Positions 16,081 through 31,950 of a DNA stretch of 64,000 nucleotides are shown in pieces. Position numbers and translations under genes: made by a program. Where the stretch lies: NCBI RefSeq assembly GCF_910591885.1, contig NC_063274.1, positions 19,490,164 through 19,554,163 of the forward strand, read 5' to 3'. The stretch's first letter is position 1; every line of letters starts with the position of its first letter. The DNA comes from Bombus terrestris. Lineage: Eukaryota; Arthropoda; Insecta; Hymenoptera; Apidae. A model generated the notes under the pieces. It did not search any database. It worked only from the letters and a program-made list of their open reading frames with translations, and was not told the origin of the DNA.

Positions 16081-16230
16081 TTATATACGATAACGATATA
16101 ACGTATAACGTTATGTACTATAACGATATAACGTATAACGTTATATACGATAACGATATAACGTATAACGTTATAAACTATATCGTTATAACGTATAACG
16201 TTATGTAGTATTACGATATAACGTATAACG

Positions 16231-16830
16231 TTATATACTATAACGATATACCGTATAACGTTATATACGATAACGTTATAACGTATAACGTTAAAAACTA
16301 TATCGTTATAACGTATAACGTTATATACTATATCGATATAACGTATAACGTTATGTACTATAACGATATAACGTACAACGTTATATACGACAACGATATA
16401 ACGTATAACGTTATGTACTATAACGATATAACGTATAACGTTATATACGATAACGATATAACGTATAACGTTAAAAACTATATCGTTATAACGTATAACG
16501 TTATATACTATATCGATATAACGTATAACGTTATGTACTATAACGATATAACGTATAACGTTAAAAACTATATCGTTATAACGTATAACGTTATATACGA
16601 TAACGATATAACGGATAACGTTATATACGATAGCGATATAACGTATAACGTTATATACGATACCGATATAACGTATAACGTTATATACGATAACGATATA
16701 ACGTATAGCGTTATATACGATAACGTTATAACGTATAACGTTAAAAACTATATCGTTATAACGTATAACGTTATATACTATATCGATATAACGTATAACG
16801 TTATGTACTATAACGATATAACGTACAACG
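16231..16830 (+). repeat. 600-bp segment present only in super-unit 1
   Basis: Twenty monomers, including J at 16,291, 16,471, 16,561 and 16,741 and a monomer ending GTATAGCG at 16,681, that are absent from the corresponding places in super-units 2 and 3. The flanks match 35,731 on the left (offset 19,530) and 35,791 on the right (offset 18,930). Within the segment, A(GTTA)-J-F-B at 16,261-16,380 closely resembles 16,711-16,830. It may therefore be a local tandem gain in this copy or a loss in the common ancestor of the other two. Confidence 0.8.
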
Positions 16831-18840
16831 TTATATACGATAACGATATAACGTATAACGTTATGTACTATAACGATATAACGTATAACGTTATATACTA
16901 TAACGATATAACGTAAAACGTTATATACGATAACGATATAACGTATAACGTTATATACGATAGCGATATAACGCATAACGTTATATACTATATCGATATA
17001 ACGTATAACGTTATATACTATAACGATATACCGTATAACGTTATATACGATAACGATATAACGTATAACGTTATATACTATATCGATATAACGGATAACG
17101 TTATATACGATAGCGATATAACGTATAGCGTTATATACGATAACGATATAACGTATAACGTTATAAACTATATCGTTATAACGTATAACGTTATGTAGTA
17201 TTACGATATAACGTATAACGTTATGTAGTATTACTATATAACGTATAACGTTATGTAGTATTACGATATAACGTATAACGTTATATACTATAACGATATA
17301 CCGTATAATGTTATATACGATAACGATATAACGTATAACGTTATATACGATAGCGATATAACGCATAACGTTATATACTATATCGATATAACGTATAACG
17401 TTATATACTATAACGATATACCGTATAACGTTATATACGATAACGATATAACGTATAACGTTATATACTATATCGATATAACGGATAACGTTATATACGA
17501 TAGCGATATAACGTATAACGTTATATACGATAACGATATAACGTATAACGTTATGTACTATAACGATATAACGTATAACGTTATATACTCTAACGATATA
17601 ACGTAAAACGTTATATACGATATCGATATAACGTATAACGTTATATACGATAACGATATAACCTATAACGTTATAAACTATATCGTTATAACGTATAACG
17701 TTATGTAGTATTACGATATAACGTATAACGTTATGTAGTATTACGATATAACGTATAACGTTATATACTATAACGATATACCGTATAACGTTATATACGA
17801 TAACGATATAACGTATAACGTTATATACTATATCGATATAACGGATAACGTTATATACGATAGCGATATAACGTATCACGTTATATGCGATAACGATATA
17901 ACGTATAACGTTATGTACTATAACGATATAACGTATAACGTTATATACTCTAACGATATAACGTAAAACGTTATATACGATATCGATATAACGTATAACG
18001 TTATATACGATAACGATATAACGTATAACGTTATGAACTATAACGATATAACGTAAAACGTTATATACGATAACGATATATCGTATAACATTATGTACTA
18101 TAACGATGTAACGTATAACGTTATATACTATAACGATATAACGTAAAACGTTATATACTATATCGATATAACGTATAACGTTATATACTATAACGATATA
18201 ACGTATATCGTTATGTAGTATTACGATATAACGTATAACGTTATATACGATAACGATATAACGCATAACGTTATACACTATAACGATATAACGTAAAACG
18301 TTATATACTATAACGATATAACGTAAAACGTTATATACGATAACGATATAACGTATAACGTTATATACGATAACGATATAACGTATAACGTTATAAACTA
18401 TATCGTTATAACGTATAACGTTATATGCTATATCCATATAACGTATAACGTTATATACGATAACGATATAACGTATAACGTTATATACGATAGCGATATA
18501 ACGTATATCGTTATATACGATAACGATATAACGTATAACGTTATGTACTATAACGATATAACGTATAACGTTGTATACGATAACGATATAACGTATAACG
18601 TTATAAACTATATCGTTATAACGGATAACGTTATATACTATATCGATATAATGTATAACGTTATATACGATAACGATATAACGTATAACGTTATATACGA
18701 TAACGATATAACGTATAACGTCATGTACTATAACGATATAACGTACAACGTTATATACGATAACGATATAACGTACAACGTTATGTACTATAACGATATA
18801 ACGTATAACGTTATATACGATAACGATATAACGTATAACG

Positions 18841-19230
18841 TTATAAGCTATATCGTTATAACGTATAACGTGATATGCTATATCGATATAACGTATAACG
18901 TTATATACTATAACGATATAACGTAAAACGTTATATACGATAACGATATAACGTATAACGTTATAAAATATATCGTTATAACGTATAACGTTATATACTA
19001 TAACGATATAACGTATAACGTTATATACGATAACGATATAACGTATAACGTTATGTAGTATTACGATATAACGTATAACGTTATGTAGTATTACGATATA
19101 ACGTATAACGTTATGTAGTATTACGATATAACGTATAACGTTATGTAGTATTACGATATAACGCATAACGTTATATGCTATATCCATATAACGTATCACG
19201 TTATATACTATAACGATGTAACGTAAAACG
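18841..19230 (+). repeat. 13-monomer module, copy 3 (type b)
   Basis: Type b is marked by ACGC at positions 21-24 of the last D (19,141) and by an H' unit ending GTATCACG (19,171). Immediately downstream A-D-D-H' (19,231-19,350) repeats the end of the module in shortened form. Confidence 0.9.
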
Positions 19231-20520
19231 TTATATACGATAACGATATAACGTATAACGTTATGTAGTATTACGATATAACGTATAACGTTATGTAGTA
19301 TTACGATATAACGTATAACGTTATATGCTATATCCATATAACGTATCACGTTATATACGATAACGATATAACGGATAACGTTATATACGATAGCGATATA
19401 ACGTATAACGTTATATACGATATCGATATAACGTATAACGTTATATACGATAACGATATAACGTATAACGTTATATACGATAACGATATAACGTATAACG
19501 TTATAAACTATATCGTTATAACGTATAACGTTATGTAGTATTACGATATAACGTATAACGTTATGTAGTATTACTATATAACGTATAGCGTTATGTAGTA
19601 TTACGATATAACGTATAACGTTATATACTATAACGATATACCGTATAATGTTATATACGATAACGATATAACGTATAACGTTATATACGATAGCGATATA
19701 TAGCATTACGTTATATACTATATCGATATAACGTATAACGTTATATACTATAACGATATAACGTATAACGTTATATACGATAACGATATAACGTATAACG
19801 TTATATACTATATCGATATAACGGATAACGTTATATACGATAGCGATATAACGTATAACGTTATATACGATAACGATATAACGTATAACGTTATATACGA
19901 TAACGATATAACGTATAACGTTATGTACTATAACAATATAACGTATAACGTTATATACGATAGCGATATAACGTATAACGTTATATACGATAACGATATA
20001 ACGTATAACGTTATAAACTATATCGTTATAACGTATAACGTTATATACTATATCGATATAACGTTTAACGTTATATACGATAACGATATAACGTATAACG
20101 TTATATACGATAGCGATATAACGCATAACGTTATATACTATATCGATATAACGCATAACGTTATATACCATAACGATACAACGTAAAACGTTATATACTA
20201 TAACGATATAACGTATAACGTTATGTAGTATTACGATATAACGTATAACGTTATATACGATAACGATATAACGCATAACATTATATACCATAACGATATA
20301 ACGTAAAACGTTATATACGATAACGATATAACGTATAACGTTATATACGATAACGATATAACGTATAACGTTATAAACTATATCGTTATAACGTATAACG
20401 TTATATGCTATATCCATATAACGTATGACGTTATATACTATATCGATATAACGTATAACGTTATATGCTATAACGATATAACGTATAACGTTATATACGA
20501 TAACGATATAACGTATAACG

Positions 20521-20910
20521 TTATAAGCTATATCGTTATAACGTATAACGTGATATGCTATATCGATATAACGTATAACGTTATATACTATAACGATATA
20601 ACGTAAAACGTTATATACGATAACGATATAACGTATAACGCTATAAAATATATCGTTATAACGTATAACGTTATATACTATAACGATATAACGTATAACG
20701 TTATATACGATAACGATATAACGTATAACGTTATGTAGTATTACGATATAACGTATAACGTTATGTAGTATTACGATATAACGTATAACGTTATGTAGTA
20801 TTACGATATAACGTATAACGTTATGTTGTATTACGATATAACGTATAACGTTATATGCTATATCCATATAACGTATCACGTTATATACTATAACGATGTA
20901 ACGTAAAACG
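20521..20910 (+). repeat. 13-monomer module, copy 4 (type c)
   Basis: Type c is marked by a K unit beginning CT instead of TT (20,641). The last D (20,821) reads TTATGTTGTA, a rare change shared only with the copy at 39,361. The H' unit ends GTATCACG. Confidence 0.9.
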
Positions 20911-23900
20911 TTATATACGATAACGATATAACGTATAACGTTATATACTATATCGATATAACGTTTAACGTTATATACTATATCGATATAACGTAAAACG
21001 TTATATACGATAACGATATAACGTATAAGGTTATATACGATAACGATATAACGTATAACGTTATAAACTATATCGTTATAACGTATAACGTTATATGCTA
21101 TATCCATATAACGTATGACGTTATATACTATATCGATATAACGTATAACGTTATATGCTATAACGATATAACGTATAACGTTATATACTGTAACGATGTA
21201 ACGAATAACGTTATATACTATAACGATATAACGTATAACGTTATATACGATAACGATATAACGTACAACGTTATGTAGTATTACGATATAACGTATAACG
21301 TTATGTACTATAACGATATAACGTATAACGTTGTATACGATAACGATATAACGTATAACGTTATAAACTATATCGTTATAACGTATAACGTTATATACTA
21401 TATCGATATCATGTATAACGTTATATACGATAACGATATAACGTATAACGTTATGTACTATAACGATATAACGTATAACGTTATATACGATAACGATATA
21501 ACGTATAACGTTAAAAACTATATCGTTATAACTTATAACGAAATATACTATATGGATATAATGTATAACGTTATATACTATAACGATATAACGTAAAACG
21601 TTATATACGATAACGATATAACGTAGAACGTTATAAGCTATATCGTTATAACGTATAACGTGATATGCTATAACGATATAACGTATAACGTTATATACGA
21701 TAACGATATAACGTATAACGTTATGTAGTATTACGATATAACGTATAACGTTATGTAGTATTACGATATAACGTATAACGTTATGTAGTACTACGATATA
21801 ACGTATAACGTTATATGCTATATCCATATAACGTATAACGTTATATACTATAACGATATAACGTATAACGTTATGTACTATAACGATATAACGTATAACG
21901 TTATATACGATAACGATATAACGGATAACGTTATATACGATAGCGATATAACGTATAACGTTATATACTATAACGATATAACGTATAACGTTATAAACTA
22001 TATCGTTATAACGGATAACGTTATATACTATATCGATATAATGTATAACGTTATATACGATAACGATATAACGTATAACGTTATGTACTATAACGATATA
22101 ACGTATAACGTTATGTACTATAACGATATAACGTATAACGTTATATACGATAACGATATAACGTATAACGTTAAAAACTATATCGTTATAACGTATAACG
22201 TTATATACTATATCGATATAATGTATAACGTTATATACGATAACGATATAACGTATAACGTTATGTACTATAACGATATAACGTATAACGTTATATACGA
22301 TAACGATATAACGTATAACGTTAAAAACTATATCGTTATAACGTATAACGTTATATACTATATCGATATAATGTATAACGTTATATACTATAACGATATA
22401 ACGTAAAACGTTATATACGATAACGATATAACGTACAACGTTATAAAATATATCGTTATAACGTATAACGTTGTATACTATAACGATATAACGTATAACG
22501 TTATATACGATAACGATATAACCTATAACGTTATAAACTATATCGTTATAACGTATAACGTTATGTAGTATTACGATATAACGTATAACGTTATGTAGTA
22601 TTACGATATAACGTATAACGTTATATACTATAACGATATACCGTATAACGTTATATACGATAACGATATAACGTATAACGTTATATACTATATCGATATA
22701 ACGTATAACGTTATATACTATATCGATATAACGGATAACGTTATATACGATAGCGATATAACGTATAACGTTATATACGATAACGATATAACGTATAACG
22801 TTATGTACTATAACGATATAACGTATAACGTTATATACTCTAACGATATAACGTAAAACGTTATATACGATATCGATATAACGTATAACGTTATATACGA
22901 TAACGATATAACCTATAACGTTATAAACTATATCGTTATAACGTATAACGTTATGTAGTATTACGATATAACGTATAACGTTATGTAGTATTACGATATA
23001 ACGTATAACGTTATATACTATAACGATATACCGTATAACGTTATATACGATAACGATATAACGTATAACGTTATATACTATATCGATATAACGGATAACG
23101 TTATATACGATAGCGATATAACGGATAACGTTATATACGATAGCGATATAACGTATAGCGTTATATACGATAACGATATAACGTATAACGTTATAAACTA
23201 TATCGTTATAACGTATAACGTTATGTAGTATTACGATATAACGTATAACGTTATGTAGTATTACTATATAACGTATAACGTTATGTAGTATTACGATATA
23301 ACGTATAACGTTATATACTATAACGATATACCGTATAATGTTATATACGATAACGATATAACGTATAACGTTATGTACTATAACGATATAACGTATAACG
23401 TTATATACTCTAACGATATAACGTAAAACGTTATATACGATATCGATATAACGTATAACGTTATATACGATAACGATATAACCTATAACGTTATAAACTA
23501 TATCGTTATAACGGATAACGTTATGTAGTATTACGATATAACGTATAACGTTATGTAGTATTACGATATAACGTATAACGTTATATACTATAACGATATA
23601 CCGTATAACGTTATATACGATAACGATATAACGTATAACGTTATATACTATATCGATATAACGGATAACGTTATATACGATAGCGATATAACGTATCACG
23701 TTATATGCGATAACGATATAACGTATAACGTTATGTACTATAACGATATAACGTATAACGTTATATACTCTAACGATATAACGTAAAACGTTATATACGA
23801 TATCGATATAACGTATAACGTTATATACGATAACGATATAACGTATAACGTTATGAACTATAACGATATAACGTAAAACGTTATATACGATAACGATATA

Positions 23901-24660
23901 TCGTATAACATTATGTACTATAACGATGTAACGTATAACGTTATATACTATAACGATATAACGTAAAACGTTATATACTATATCGATATAACGTATAACG
24001 TTATATACTATAACGATATAACGTATATCGTTATGTAGTATTACGATATAACGTATAACGTTATATACGATAACGATATAACGCATAACGTTATACACTA
24101 TAACGATATAACGTAAAACGTTATATACTATAACGATATAACGTAAAACGTTATATACGATAACGATATAACGTATAACGTTATATACGATAACGATATA
24201 ACGTATAACGTTATAAACTATATCGTTATAACGTATAACGTTATATGCTATATCCATATAACGTATAACGTTATATACGATAACGATATAACGTATAACG
24301 TTATATACGATAGCGATATAACGTATATCGTTATATACGATAACGATATAACGTATAACGTTATGTACTATAACGATATAACGTATAACGTTGTATACGA
24401 TAACGATATAACGTATAACGTTATAAACTATATCGTTATAACGGATAACGTTATATACTATATCGATATAATGTATAACGTTATATACGATAACGATATA
24501 ACGTATAACGTTATATACGATAACGATATAACGTATAACGTCATGTACTATAACGATATAACGTACAACGTTATATACGATAACGATATAACGTACAACG
24601 TTATGTACTATAACGATATAACGTATAACGTTATATACGATAACGATATAACGTATAACG

Positions 24661-25050
24661 TTATAAGCTATATCGTTATAACGTATAACGTGATATGCTA
24701 TATCGATATAACGTATAACGTTATATACTATAACGATATAACGTAAAACGTTATATACGATAACGATATAACGTATAACGTTATAAAATATATCGTTATA
24801 ACGTATAACGTTATATACTATAACGATATAACGTATAACGTTATATACGATAACGATATAACGTATAACGTTATGTAGTATTACGATATAACGTATAACG
24901 TTATGTAGTATTACGATATAACGTATAACGTTATGTAGTATTACGATATAACGTATAACGTTATGTAGTATTACGATATAACGCATAACGTTATATGCTA
25001 TATCCATATAACGTATCACGTTATATACTATAACGATGTAACGTAAAACG
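24661..25050 (+). repeat. 13-monomer module, copy 5 (type b)
   Basis: Carries both type b marks (ACGC in the last D, GTATCACG in H'), with no difference from the copy at 18,841 that I could see. It lies 5,820 bp downstream of that copy inside the tandem duplication. Confidence 0.9.
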
Positions 25051-26340
25051 TTATATACGATAACGATATAACGTATAACGTTATGTAGTATTACGATATA
25101 ACGTATAACGTTATGTAGTATTACGATATAACGTATAACGTTATATGCTATATCCATATAACGTATCACGTTATATACGATAACGATATAACGGATAACG
25201 TTATATACGATAGCGATATAACGTATAACGTTATATACGATATCGATATAACGTATAACGTTATATACGATAACGATATAACGTATAACGTTATATACGA
25301 TAACGATATAACGTATAACGTTATAAACTATATCGTTATAACGTATAACGTTATGTAGTATTACGATATAACGTATAACGTTATGTAGTATTACTATATA
25401 ACGTATAGCGTTATGTAGTATTACGATATAACGTATAACGTTATATACTATAACGATATACCGTATAATGTTATATACGATAACGATATAACGTATAACG
25501 TTATATACGATAGCGATATAACGCATAACGTTATATACTATATCGATATAACGTATAACGTTATATACTATAACGATATAACGTATAACGTTATATACGA
25601 TAACGATATAACGTATAACGTTATATACTATATCGATATAACGGATAACGTTATATACGATAGCGATATAACGTATAACGTTATATACGATAACGATATA
25701 ACGTATAACGTTATATACGATAACGATATAACGTATAACGTTATGTACTATAACAATATAACGTATAACGTTATATACGATAGCGATATAACGTATAACG
25801 TTATATACGATAACGATATAACGTATAACGTTATAAACTATATCGTTATAACGTATAACGTTATATACTATATCGATATAACGTTTAACGTTATATACGA
25901 TAACGATATAACGTATAACGTTATATACGATAGCGATATAACGCATAACGTTATATACTATATCGATATAACGCATAACGTTATATACCATAACGATACA
26001 ACGTAAAACGTTATATACTATAACGATATAACGTATAACGTTATGTAGTATTACGATATAACGTATAACGTTATATACGATAACGATATAACGCATAACA
26101 TTATATACCATAACGATATAACGTAAAACGTTATATACGATAACGATATAACGTATAACGTTATATACGATAACGATATAACGTATAACGTTATAAACTA
26201 TATCGTTATAACGTATAACGTTATATGCTATATCCATATAACGTATGACGTTATATACTATATCGATATAACGTATAACGTTATATGCTATAACGATATA
26301 ACGTATAACGTTATATACGATAACGATATAACGTATAACG

Positions 26341-26730
26341 TTATAAGCTATATCGTTATAACGTATAACGTGATATGCTATATCGATATAACGTATAACG
26401 TTATATACTATAACGATATAACGTAAAACGTTATATACGATAACGATATAACGTATAACGCTATAAAATATATCGTTATACCGTATAACGTTATATACTA
26501 TAACGATATAACGTATAACGTTATATACGATAACGATATAACGTATAACGTTATGTAGTATTACGATATAACGTATAACGTTATGTAGTATTACGATATA
26601 ACGTATAACGTTATGTAGTATTACGATATAACGTATAACGTTATGTAGTATTACGATATAACGTATAACGTTATATGCTATATCCATATAACGTATCACG
26701 TTATATACTATAACGATGTAACGTAAAACG
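26341..26730 (+). repeat. 13-monomer module, copy 6 (type c)
   Basis: Has the type c CT start of K and adds CCGT at positions 21-24 of the same monomer (26,461), a private change. The last D is standard TTATGTAGTA, unlike the copy at 20,521. Confidence 0.9.
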
Positions 26731-28230
26731 TTATATACGATAACGATATAACGTATAACGTTATATACTATATCGATATAACGTTTAACGTTATATACTA
26801 TATCGATATAACGTAAAACGTTATATACGATAACGATATAACGTATAAGGTTATATACGATAACGATATAACGTATAACGTTATAAACTATATCGTTATA
26901 ACGTATAACGTTATATGCTATATCCATATAACGTATGACGTTATATACTATATCGATATAACGTATAACGTTATATGCTATAACGATATAACGTATAACG
27001 TTATATACTGTAACGATGTAACGAATAACGTTATATACTATAACGATATAACGTATAACGTTGTATACGATAACGATATAACGTATAACGTTATAAACTA
27101 TATCGTTATAACGTATAACGTTATATACTATATCGATATCATGTATAACGTTATATACGATAACGATATAACGTATAACGTTATGTACTATAACGATATA
27201 ACGTATAACGTTATATACGATAACGATATAACGTATAACGTTAAAAACTATATCGTTATAACTTATAACGAAATATACTATATGGATATAATGTATAACG
27301 TTATATACTATAACGATATAACGTAAAACGTTATATACGATAACGATATAACGTAGAACGTTATAAGCTATATCGTTATAACGTATAACGTGATATGCTA
27401 TAACGATATAACGTATAACGTTATATACGATAACGATATAACGTATAACGTTATGTAGTATTACGATATAACGTATAACGTTATGTAGTATTACGATATA
27501 ACGTATAACGTTATGTAGTACTACGATATAACGTATAACGTTATATGCTATATCCATATAACGTATAACGTTATATACTATAACGATATAACGTATAACG
27601 TTATGTACTATAACGATATAACGTATAACGTTATATACGATAACGATATAACGGATAACGTTATATACGATAGCGATATAACGTATAACGTTATATACTA
27701 TAACGATATAACGTATAACGTTATAAACTATATCGTTATAACGGATAACGTTATATACTATATCGATATAATGTATAACGTTATATACGATAACGATATA
27801 ACGTATAACGTTATGTACTATAACGATATAACGTATAACGTTATGTACTATAACGATATAACGTATAACGTTATATACGATAACGATATAACGTATAACG
27901 TTAAAAACTATATCGTTATAACGTATAACGTTATATACTATATCGATATAATGTATAACGTTATATACGATAACGATATAACGTATAACGTTATGTACTA
28001 TAACGATATAACGTATAACGTTATATACGATAACGATATAACGTATAACGTTAAAAACTATATCGTTATAACGTATAACGTTATATACTATATCGATATA
28101 ATGTATAACGTTATATACTATAACGATATAACGTAAAACGTTATATACGATAACGATATAACGTACAACGTTATAAAATATATCGTTATAACGTATAACG
28201 TTGTATACTATAACGATATAACGTATAACG

Positions 28231-31080
28231 TTATATACGATAACGATATAACGTATAACGTTATGTAGTATTACGATATAACGTATAACGTTATATACGA
28301 TAACGATATAACGCATAACGTTATATACTATAACGATATAACGTAAAACGTTATATACTATAACGATATAACGTAAAACGTTATATACGATAACGATATA
28401 ACGTATAACGTTATAAAATATATCGTTATAACGTATAACGTTGTATACTATAACGATATAACGTATAACGTTATATACGATAACGATATAACGTATAACG
28501 TTATGTAGTATTACGATATAACGTATAACGTTATGTAGTATTACGATATAACGTATAACGTTATATACGATAACGATATAACGTATAACGTTATAAAATA
28601 TATCGTTATAACGTATAACGTTATATACGATAACGATATAACGTATAACGTTATATACGATAACGATATAACGTATAACGTTATGTAGTATTACGATATA
28701 ACGTATAACGTTATGTAGTATTACGATATAACGGATAACGTTATATACGATAGCGATATAACGTATAACGTTATATACGATAACGATATAACGTATAACG
28801 TTATGTACTATAACGATATAACGTATAACGTTATATACTATAACGATATAACGTAAAACGTTATATACGATATCGATATAACGTATAACGTTATATACGA
28901 TGACGATATAACGTATAACGTTATGTACTATAACGATATAACGTAAAACGTTATATACGATAACGATATAACGTATAACGTTATGTACTATAACGATATA
29001 ACGTATAACGTTATATACGATAACGATATAACGTATAACGTTATAAACTATATCGTTATAACGTATAACGTTATGTAGTATTACGATATAACGTATAACG
29101 TTATATACTATAACGATATACCGTATAACGTTATATACGATAACGATATAACGTATAACGTTATATACGATAGTGATATAACGTATAACGTTATATACTA
29201 TATCGATATAACGTATAACGTTATAAACTATATCGTTATAACGTATAACGTTATATACTATAACGATATAACGTATAACGTTATGTAGTATTACGATATA
29301 ACGTATAACGTTATGTATTATTACGATATAACGTATAACGTTGTATGCTATATCCATATAACGTATAACGTTATATACTATAACGATATAACGTAAAACG
29401 TTATATACTATATCGATATAACGTATAACGTTATATACTATAACGATATAACGTATAACGTTATATACTATAACGATATAACGTATAACGTTATGTACTA
29501 TAACGATATACCGTATAACGTTATATACGATAACGATATAACGTATAACGTTATATACGATAGCGATATAACGTATAACGTTATATACTATATCGATATA
29601 ATGTATAACGTTATATACGATAACGATATAACGTATAACGTTATGTACTATAACGATATAACGTATAACGTTATATACGATAACGATATAACGTATAACG
29701 TTAAAAACTATATCGTTATAACGTATAACGTTATATACTATATCGATATAATGTATAACGTTATATACTATAACGATATAACGTAAAACGTTATATACGA
29801 TAACGATATAACGTACAACGTTATAAAATATATCGTTATAACGTATAACGTTGTATACTATAACGATATAACGTATAACGTTATATACGATAACGATATA
29901 ACGTATAACGTTATGTAGTATTACGATATAACGTATAACGTTATGTAGTATTACGATATAACGTATAACGTTATATACGATAACGATATAACGCATAACG
30001 TTATATACTATAACGATATAACGTAAAACGTTATATACGATAACGATATAACGTAAAACGTTATATACGATATCGATATAACGTAAAACGTTATATACGA
30101 TAACGATATAACGTATAACGTTATGTACTATAACGATATAACGTATAACGTTATATACTATATCGTTATAACGTATAACGTGATATGCTATATCGATATA
30201 ACGTATAACGTTATATACTATAACGATATAACGTATAACGTTATATACTATATCGATATAACGTAAAACGTTATATACTATATCGATGTAACGTAAAACG
30301 TTATATACTATATCGATATAACGTATAACGTTATATACTATAACGATATAACGTATAACGTTATGTAGTATTACGATATAACGTATAACGTTATGTAGTA
30401 TTACGATATAACGTATAACGTTATGTATTATTACGATATAACGTATAACGTTGTATGCTATATCCATATAACGTATAACGTTATATACTATAACGATATA
30501 ACGTAAAACGTTATATACTATATCGATATAACGTATAACGTTATATACTATAACGATATAACGTATAACGTTATGTACTATAACGATATAACATATAACG
30601 TTATATACGATAACGATATAACGTATAACGTTAAAAACTATATCGTTATAACGTATAACGTTATATACTATATCGATATAATGTATAACGTTATATACTA
30701 TAACGATATAACGTAAAACGTTATATACGATAACGATATAACGTATAACGTTATAAGCTATATCGTTATAACGTATAACGTGTTATGCTATATCGATATA
30801 ACGTATAACGTTATATACTATAACGATATAACGTAAAGCGTTATATACGATAACGTTATAACGTATAACGTTATATACTATATCGATATAACGTATAACG
30901 TTATATACTATAACGATATAACGTAAAACGTTATATACGATAACGATATAACGTATAACGTTATAAAATATATCGTTATAACGTATAACGTTATATACTA
31001 TAACGATATAACGTATAACGTTATATACGATAACGATATAACGTATAACGTTATGTAGTATTACGATATAACGTATAACG
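28231..31080 (+). repeat. D/K-rich segment returning to H-type sequence
   Basis: Contains K monomers at 28,171 (just upstream), 28,411, 28,591, 29,821 and 30,961 and T-H markers at 29,341 and 30,451. It recurs at 41,341-44,250 (offset 13,110, then 13,140, then 13,170 after two single-monomer differences) and again, with a 90-bp deletion, at about 50,641-53,460. The part at 28,561-29,340 also resembles 11,881-12,570. Confidence 0.82.
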
Positions 31081-31950
31081 TTATGTAGTATTACGATATA
31101 ACGTATAACGTTATATACGATAACGATATAACGTATAACGTTATATACGATAACGATATAACGTAAAACGTTATGTAGTATTACGATATAACGTATAACG
31201 TTATGTAGTATTACGATATAACGGATAACGTTATATACGATAGCGATATAACGTATAACGTTATATACGATAACGATATAACGTATAACGTTATATACGA
31301 TAACGATATAACGTATAACGTTATGTACTATAACGATATAACGTATAACGTTATATACTATAACGATATAACGTAAAACGTTATATACGATATCGATATA
31401 ACGTATAACGTTATATACGATAACGATATAACGTATAACGTTATGTACTATAACGATATAACGTAAAACGTTATATACGATAACGATATAACGTATAACG
31501 TTATGTACTATAACGATATAACGTATAACGTTATATACGATAACGATATAACGTATAACGTTATAAACTATATCGTTATAACGTATAACGTTATGTAGTA
31601 TTACGATATAACGTATAACGTTATATACTATATCGATATAACGTATAACGTTATAAACTATATCGTTATAACGTATAACGTTATATACTATAACGATATA
31701 ACGTATAACGTTATGTAGTATTACGATATAACGTATAACGTTATGTATTATTACGATATAACGTATAACGTTGTATGCTATATCCATATAACGTATAACG
31801 TTATATACTATAACGATATAACGTAAAACGTTATATACTATATCGATATAACGTATAACGTTATATACTATAACGATATAACGTATAACGTTATGTACTA
31901 TAACGATATAACATATAACGTTATATACGATAACGATATAACGTATAACG

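Larger units (their letters stand above)
17521..23340 (+). repeat. 5,820-bp tandem duplication, first copy
   Basis: From the A at 17,521 the monomer order is repeated from 23,341. The match runs to 22,500 at an offset of 5,820, then 5,730 after a 90-bp difference near 21,241-21,330. Positions 22,501-23,340 are not part of the matched region. They are made of two further partial runs of the A(ACCT)-E-D-D-C(CCGT)-A-F(ACGG)-G type also seen at 17,461-17,850, followed by a 210-bp piece matching 17,101-17,310. Confidence 0.88.
23341..28230 (+). repeat. 5,820-bp tandem duplication, second copy
   Basis: Near-identical to 17,521-22,500. The clear differences are the loss of three monomers (A, D, B) at about 27,061, ACGG in the E at 23,491, a normal ACGC at 25,531 where the first copy has a cluster of changes at 19,701-19,707, CCGT in the K at 26,461, and TTATGTAGTA at 26,641. 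After 28,230 the two copies diverge at an A monomer that has ACCT in copy 1 and ACGT here. Confidence 0.88.
11941..31140 (+). repeat. Super-unit copy 1 (19.2 kb)
   Basis: Its start A-D-D(ACGG)-G-A-A-B-C' at 11,941 recurs at 31,141, giving a period of 19,200 bp. Compared with the next copy it contains an internal 5,820-bp duplication, 600 extra bp at about 16,231-16,830, 90 extra bp near 19,921-20,010 and 360 extra bp at about 13,951-14,310. It lacks a 660-bp duplication and three single-monomer gains. Adding these differences accounts exactly for the change in offset between copies from 19,200 to 13,170. Contents in order: an H-type zone (11.9-13.6 kb), a zone rich in GATTTA and GATGTA F monomers (13.7-15.4 kb), module zones (15.7-28.2 kb), and a D/K-rich zone leading back to H-type sequence (28.2-31.1 kb). 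Confidence 0.85.

Noticed and set aside
15798..30467. Giant minus-strand protein gene (4,889 codons) and the similar frames at 3,483-4,337, 4,893-6,257, 7,578-9,146, 9,354-12,587, 35,328-43,637, 44,628-49,967, 50,544-52,847, 55,494-59,237 and 60,834-63,056
   Set aside because: They are the passive translation of a stop-free ten-codon monomer. Composition is restricted to a few residues, starts fall wherever an ATG happens to arise in a variant, and ends fall at scattered single-base stop variants. No promoter, intron or domain is recognisable. Reported as a finding instead.
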